Source of the DNA: Solirubrobacter taibaiensis
GTDB lineage: Bacteria; Actinomycetota; Thermoleophilia; Solirubrobacterales; Solirubrobacteraceae
DNA: 64,000 nt
Assembly (NCBI GenBank): GCA_027587225.1
Contig: JAPDDQ010000001.1
Span: 62,001-126,000, forward strand
Reading direction: 5' to 3'
This document shows positions 61,315 through 64,000 of this stretch, piece after piece. Position 1 is the stretch's first letter. The number at the start of each line of letters is the position of its first letter. The notes below the pieces were generated by a model. The model searched no databases. It was not told where the DNA came from and saw only the letters and a list, made by a program, of their open reading frames with translations. Both the position numbers and the translations under genes were made by a program.

Positions 61315-62613
61315 ATGACCTACGCGCACCGGGCGTGGCTCCTCGCCGGAGCCGCCTGCCTCGCGAGCGCCGCACCGGCCGCTGCCGCTGAGCCGCCGGT
61401 CAACGGGCGCATCGCCTACACCACGCTGTCGGCCGTGGGCGCCGCTGACGGAAACATCTGGACGATGGACGCCGACGGCTCGGACAAGCAACAGGCCGTG
61501 TTCGACCCGTACTACGACGCGCAGTCCGACTGGTCACCCGACGGCACCCGGATCGTCTTCCGCAGCCGTCCGAACGACACGGCGTTCCAGGTCTCGATCG
61601 TCGACTTCCGCGTCCGCGACGCCGCGGGCCGTCCGGTCACCACCGAAGTCGCCCGGCCGACGGACGGCACCCAGTCCAGCCAGCCGGCGTGGTTCCCCGA
61701 CATGACCGGGATCGTCTACCGGCGCACGAACGCGCCCGTCACGACCGCCGGTGACGTCTGGGCGATGGACCCGGACGGGACGAACCGCCGCGTGCTCTAC
61801 GCCGGCCCGGGCCACCAGTGGTACCCGAGCCTCTCGCCCGACCAGTCCAAGCTGTTGTTCTCGACCACGGTGCAGGGGACCGATCGCAACATCCAGGTGA
61901 TGGACATGGCCACCGGCGTGGTGACCACGTTGTTCGACACCCCGGGGATCCACGATTCCGCCCCGGCCTGGTCGCCCGACGGAACACTGATCGCGTTCGA
62001 GAGCTACCGCGACGGAGACAGCGAGCTCCTGCTCATGAACGCCGACGGCTCGAACGTCCGCCAGCTCACGAACAACACGAACTGGGAGGAAGGTCCGGCC
62101 TGGTCACCGGACGGCACCCGGCTCGCGTTCACGCGCGCCTACGACAACTTCAACTTCGATATCTGGACGATGAAGCTCGACGGCACGGAGCAGCGGCAGC
62201 TGACGACCAGCCTGGTGCCCGAGGAGTCACCCGACTGGGGCCGCAACCCGGGCCCGGCAACGGTCGGCGGCACCGTGCCGGCGACGCTCGCGCTCTCGCT
62301 GGCCGGGCCTGTGAGCCTCGGCACCTTCATCCCGGGCATCGCCCGCGAGTACACGGCCTCGACCACCGCCACCGTCACGTCGACGGCCGGGTCCGCGACG
62401 CTGAGCGTCTCCGCCCCGGGCCATCTGACCAACGGCACGTTCACCCTCCCGCAACCGCTGCAGGTATCCATGAGTCCCATGGCCTGGACCGGCCCGGTCT
62501 CGAACGCGGGGGTGGCGATCGCGTTCAAGCAGGCGATCGGCGCCACCGACCCGCTGCGCACCGGCACCTACACCAAGACGCTCACGTTCACGCTGGCCAC
62601 GACCGAGCCCTAA
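61315..62613 (+). CDS. Secreted TolB-like PD40 propeller with C-terminal beta module
   Basis: 432 residues. A signal peptide (ACLASAAPAAAAE) is followed by about six PD40 repeats (IWTMDADGSDKQ, DWSPDGTRIVF, AWSPDGTLIAFES, LLMNADGSNVRQL, AWSPDGTRLAFTR, IWTMKLDGTEQRQL). A C-terminal ~105-residue beta domain (LAGPVSLGTFIPG to TGTYTKTLTFTLATTEP) recurs at the window's right end in another gene. Secreted; partner unknown. Confidence 0.87.
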   Translation: MTYAHRAWLLAGAACLASAAPAAAAEPPVNGRIAYTTLSAVGAADGNIWTMDADGSDKQQAVFDPYYDAQSDWSPDGTRIVFRSRPNDTAFQVSIVDFRVRDAAGRPVTTEVARPTDGTQSSQPAWFPDMTGIVYRRTNAPVTTAGDVWAMDPDGTNRRVLYAGPGHQWYPSLSPDQSKLLFSTTVQGTDRNIQVMDMATGVVTTLFDTPGIHDSAPAWSPDGTLIAFESYRDGDSELLLMNADGSNVRQLTNNTNWEEGPAWSPDGTRLAFTRAYDNFNFDIWTMKLDGTEQRQLTTSLVPEESPDWGRNPGPATVGGTVPATLALSLAGPVSLGTFIPGIAREYTASTTATVTSTAGSATLSVSAPGHLTNGTFTLPQPLQVSMSPMAWTGPVSNAGVAIAFKQAIGATDPLRTGTYTKTLTFTLATTEP

Positions 62614-62625
62614 CCTGGTGCGCGC

Positions 62626-63189
62626 ATGGCCGACCGCATGCGCGCATCCGACGCCGAACGTGAGGAGACCGTGGCGCTTCTCCGCCACGCCGTGGGCGAG
62701 GGCCGGTTGGACATGGAGGAGTTCACGGACCGCACCACACGTGCGTACGTGGCCAAGACGCGGGGCGAGCTGCTGGAGTTGATCGACGATATCCCGAGCG
62801 CGCAGCTCGCGCCGCCGGCCCCGCCCCCCGAGAAACGCCTGCCGAAGGCGCCCGGCCGCGTGGGCTTCACGGCCCGGTGGCTCGCGCCCGCCCGCCGCAC
62901 GCAGGCCGCGGCCGACCTGATCGAGTACGTCGCGCCGCCTATCCGCGCGCACGGCTACACGATGGAGCGCTGCACCGAGGCGAACATCGTCTTCGCGCGC
63001 GAGCACCGGCCCACGTGGACGTACCTGGTCGCGATCCTGCTGCTCCCGGTGGGGCTGCTCGCGCTGCTGCACAAGGTGCGCGAGGAGATCGTGTTCGACC
63101 TCCACGAGCGCGACGGCAAGACGATGATCAACGTGAGCGGCCGGGCGCCGCTGGCGATCAGGCGCGCGCTGAGCGAACTCGAGCGCTGA
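62626..63189 (+). CDS. DUF1707 membrane-associated protein
   Basis: 187 residues. RASDAEREETVALLRHAVGEGRLDMEEFTDRTTRAYVAKTRGELLELIDDIP (5-56) is a full DUF1707 domain. A Pro linker leads to a C-terminal region with one helix (WTYLVAILLLPVGLLALL). Start is ATG 62626 12 bp after the TolB-like gene. The 3' end overlaps the convergent idi gene by 32 bp. Confidence 0.85.
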   Translation: MADRMRASDAEREETVALLRHAVGEGRLDMEEFTDRTTRAYVAKTRGELLELIDDIPSAQLAPPAPPPEKRLPKAPGRVGFTARWLAPARRTQAAADLIEYVAPPIRAHGYTMERCTEANIVFAREHRPTWTYLVAILLLPVGLLALLHKVREEIVFDLHERDGKTMINVSGRAPLAIRRALSELER

Positions 63190-63688
63190 CGATCTCCCAC
63201 GCCGGCGGGAACCATGCGGTGAACTCCTCCTCGCGGGCGCGAGCGATCCACTCGTCGAGCTCGTCGAGCGGGACGAAGCGCCACTCCATGACCTCGTCCG
63301 GGTCGGGCGAGGGGTCGATGGAGATCTCGGTCACGAGCAGGTGGTCGAGCTCGTTCTCGACAAGGTCGGCGAGCTCCGCGCGGTAGCGCAGGATCCCGAC
63401 CTCCTCGAGCGCGTTCGCTTCGATCCCGAGCTCTTCCGCGAAGCGCCGCGTGGCGGCGTCCTCGGTGGTCTCGCCCGGCCGCGGGTGCCCGCAGGCGGAG
63501 TTCGTCCACAGCCCGGGAGAGTGGTACTTGCCCAGCGCGCGGCGCTGCAGCAGCAGCGCACCGGCCGGGTTGAAGGCGAAGACCGAGAACGCTCGGTGCA
63601 GCGCACCGGACTGGTGCACGGCGAGCTTCTCGCCGACCCCCAGCTCGCGGTCTTCCTCGTCGATCAGCACCACGTTCTCCTCGGACAC
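63158..63688 (-). CDS. idi: Isopentenyl-diphosphate delta-isomerase, type I
   Basis: 176 residues. ELGVGEKLAVHQSGALHRAFSVFAF, WTNSACGHPRPGE (catalytic Cys) and RRFAEELGIEANALEEV (Nudix-like, catalytic Glu region) with YRAELADLVENELDHLL match Idi, which interconverts IPP and DMAPP. GTG 63688 with GGTAGGG 9 nt upstream is chosen. The longer TTG start at 63718 would lie inside the hairpin at 63702-63733. Confidence 0.9.
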   Translation of the reverse strand: MSEENVVLIDEEDRELGVGEKLAVHQSGALHRAFSVFAFNPAGALLLQRRALGKYHSPGLWTNSACGHPRPGETTEDAATRRFAEELGIEANALEEVGILRYRAELADLVENELDHLLVTEISIDPSPDPDEVMEWRFVPLDELDEWIARAREEEFTAWFPPAWEIVSARVRSARA

Positions 63689-63701
63689 GAGGAAGACCCT
63701 A

Positions 63702-63733
63702 CCGAGGTCCGGGGCCAATACCCCGGACCTCGG
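63702..63733 (-). terminator. Strong hairpin between the right-edge gene and idi
   Basis: CCGAGGTCCGGGG-ccaata-CCCCGGACCTCGG, a perfect 13-bp stem 19 bp after the stop at 63752 (minus strand). There is no T-tract, so either a U-poor terminator or a structure in the idi leader. Confidence 0.6.
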
Positions 63734-63751
63734 CCGAACGTACGACTAGGC

Positions 63752-64000
63752 CTACGGCGTGTTCGTCGCCAGGGTGAACGTCAGCGACTTGCTGTACGTG
63801 CCCGTGCGCAACGCGTCGCCTGAGTTGACCTGCTGCTTGAACGTGATCGCGGGCTGGTCGTTGGAGACCGGGCCCGTGTACGTCTTGACCACGCCGAGGC
63901 CCTGCAGCGGCTGCGGCAGGAAGAACGCCCCGTTGACCAGGTGGCCCGGGGTGGTGCCCGTGTCGGCCACCGACAGCGTCGCCTCACCCGCGGTGGAGAT
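63752..64000 (-). CDS. C-terminal end of a secreted-type protein sharing the TolB-like module
   Basis: The last ~82 codons of a gene whose start lies beyond the window. ATLSVADTGTTPGHLVNGAFFLPQPLQ and TGPVSNDQPAITFKQ, ending TGTYSKSLTFTLATNTP, align closely with the end of the protein at 61315-62613. The N-terminal part cannot be seen, so the product's main domain is unknown. Confidence 0.8.
   Translation of the reverse strand: MSTAGEATLSVADTGTTPGHLVNGAFFLPQPLQGLGVVKTYTGPVSNDQPAITFKQQVNSGDALRTGTYSKSLTFTLATNTP

Overview
The window is a GC-rich bacterial chromosome segment. Genes are packed with 1-17 bp overlaps, GTG and TTG starts are frequent, and there are several SARP, ECF, AraC and TetR regulators. 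The combination of a FecR/CHASE2-HD-GYP pair, an ECF41 sigma factor with its carboxymuconolactone-decarboxylase partner, DUF1707, and secreted propeller and beta-helix proteins suggests a deep-branching actinobacterium of the Solirubrobacterales (Thermoleophilia) type. That placement is inference from gene content; no rRNA is present. No tRNA, rRNA or CRISPR array was seen.

1-10.9 kb: selO (cut by the window start), a TetR/DUF1330 pair with palindromic sites, a DUF4956 / VTC-CotH pair, a NYN protein, a secreted FecR-like protein coupled to a CHASE2-HD-GYP c-di-GMP phosphodiesterase, a TetR regulator divergent from an MMPL exporter, an RNase H-like protein and a DUF1801 protein.

10.9-27.6 kb: an integrated element. 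It is bounded by a 14-bp direct repeat (10913-10926 and 27581-27594), with candidate integrase arm sites (GTGTCCCC, three left and one right) just inside both ends. It carries a tyrosine integrase, a nucleotidyltransferase-like protein, an excisionase-like HTH protein and a MobF relaxase with helicase, but no type IV secretion genes, so it looks mobilizable rather than self-transmissible. The cargo is defence-like. It comprises a SIR2-HerA pair with a third KTSC-domain gene, a two-gene set made of a PD-(D/E)XK-like/STAND ATPase plus an 880-residue helical protein, and a PIN-domain gene followed by a 411-residue protein with an E...D...QxK nuclease-like motif. The last two sets are the best candidates for undescribed systems.

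27.6-40.3 kb: a polytopic membrane protein, a beta-lactamase-fold hydrolase, a 1172-residue Ser/Thr kinase-ATPase-LuxR fusion facing a SARP-FHA regulator, a secreted tandem gamma-carbonic-anhydrase-like protein, an ECF41 operon with a matching promoter, and small oxidoreductase, VOC and AraC genes.

40.3-53.5 kb: a giant secreted beta-helix protein whose C-terminus matches the FecR-like protein at 4.9 kb, a TrkA/TrkH potassium uptake pair, an aminotransferase, a gene-free 410-bp stretch with a 28-bp-stem hairpin, a secreted propeller-like protein and a hydrolase with a probable CTG start, an ArsR/SRPBCC pair with a leaderless promoter, and a MoxR-DUF58-vWA operon.

53.5-64 kb: a two-component system, a PEP-mutase-like enzyme, a lipoprotein, HIRAN-GNAT, a MetE-like protein, an HtrA-vWA pair, a TolB-like protein, a DUF1707 protein, IPP isomerase, and the 3' end of a gene sharing its C-terminal module with the TolB-like protein.
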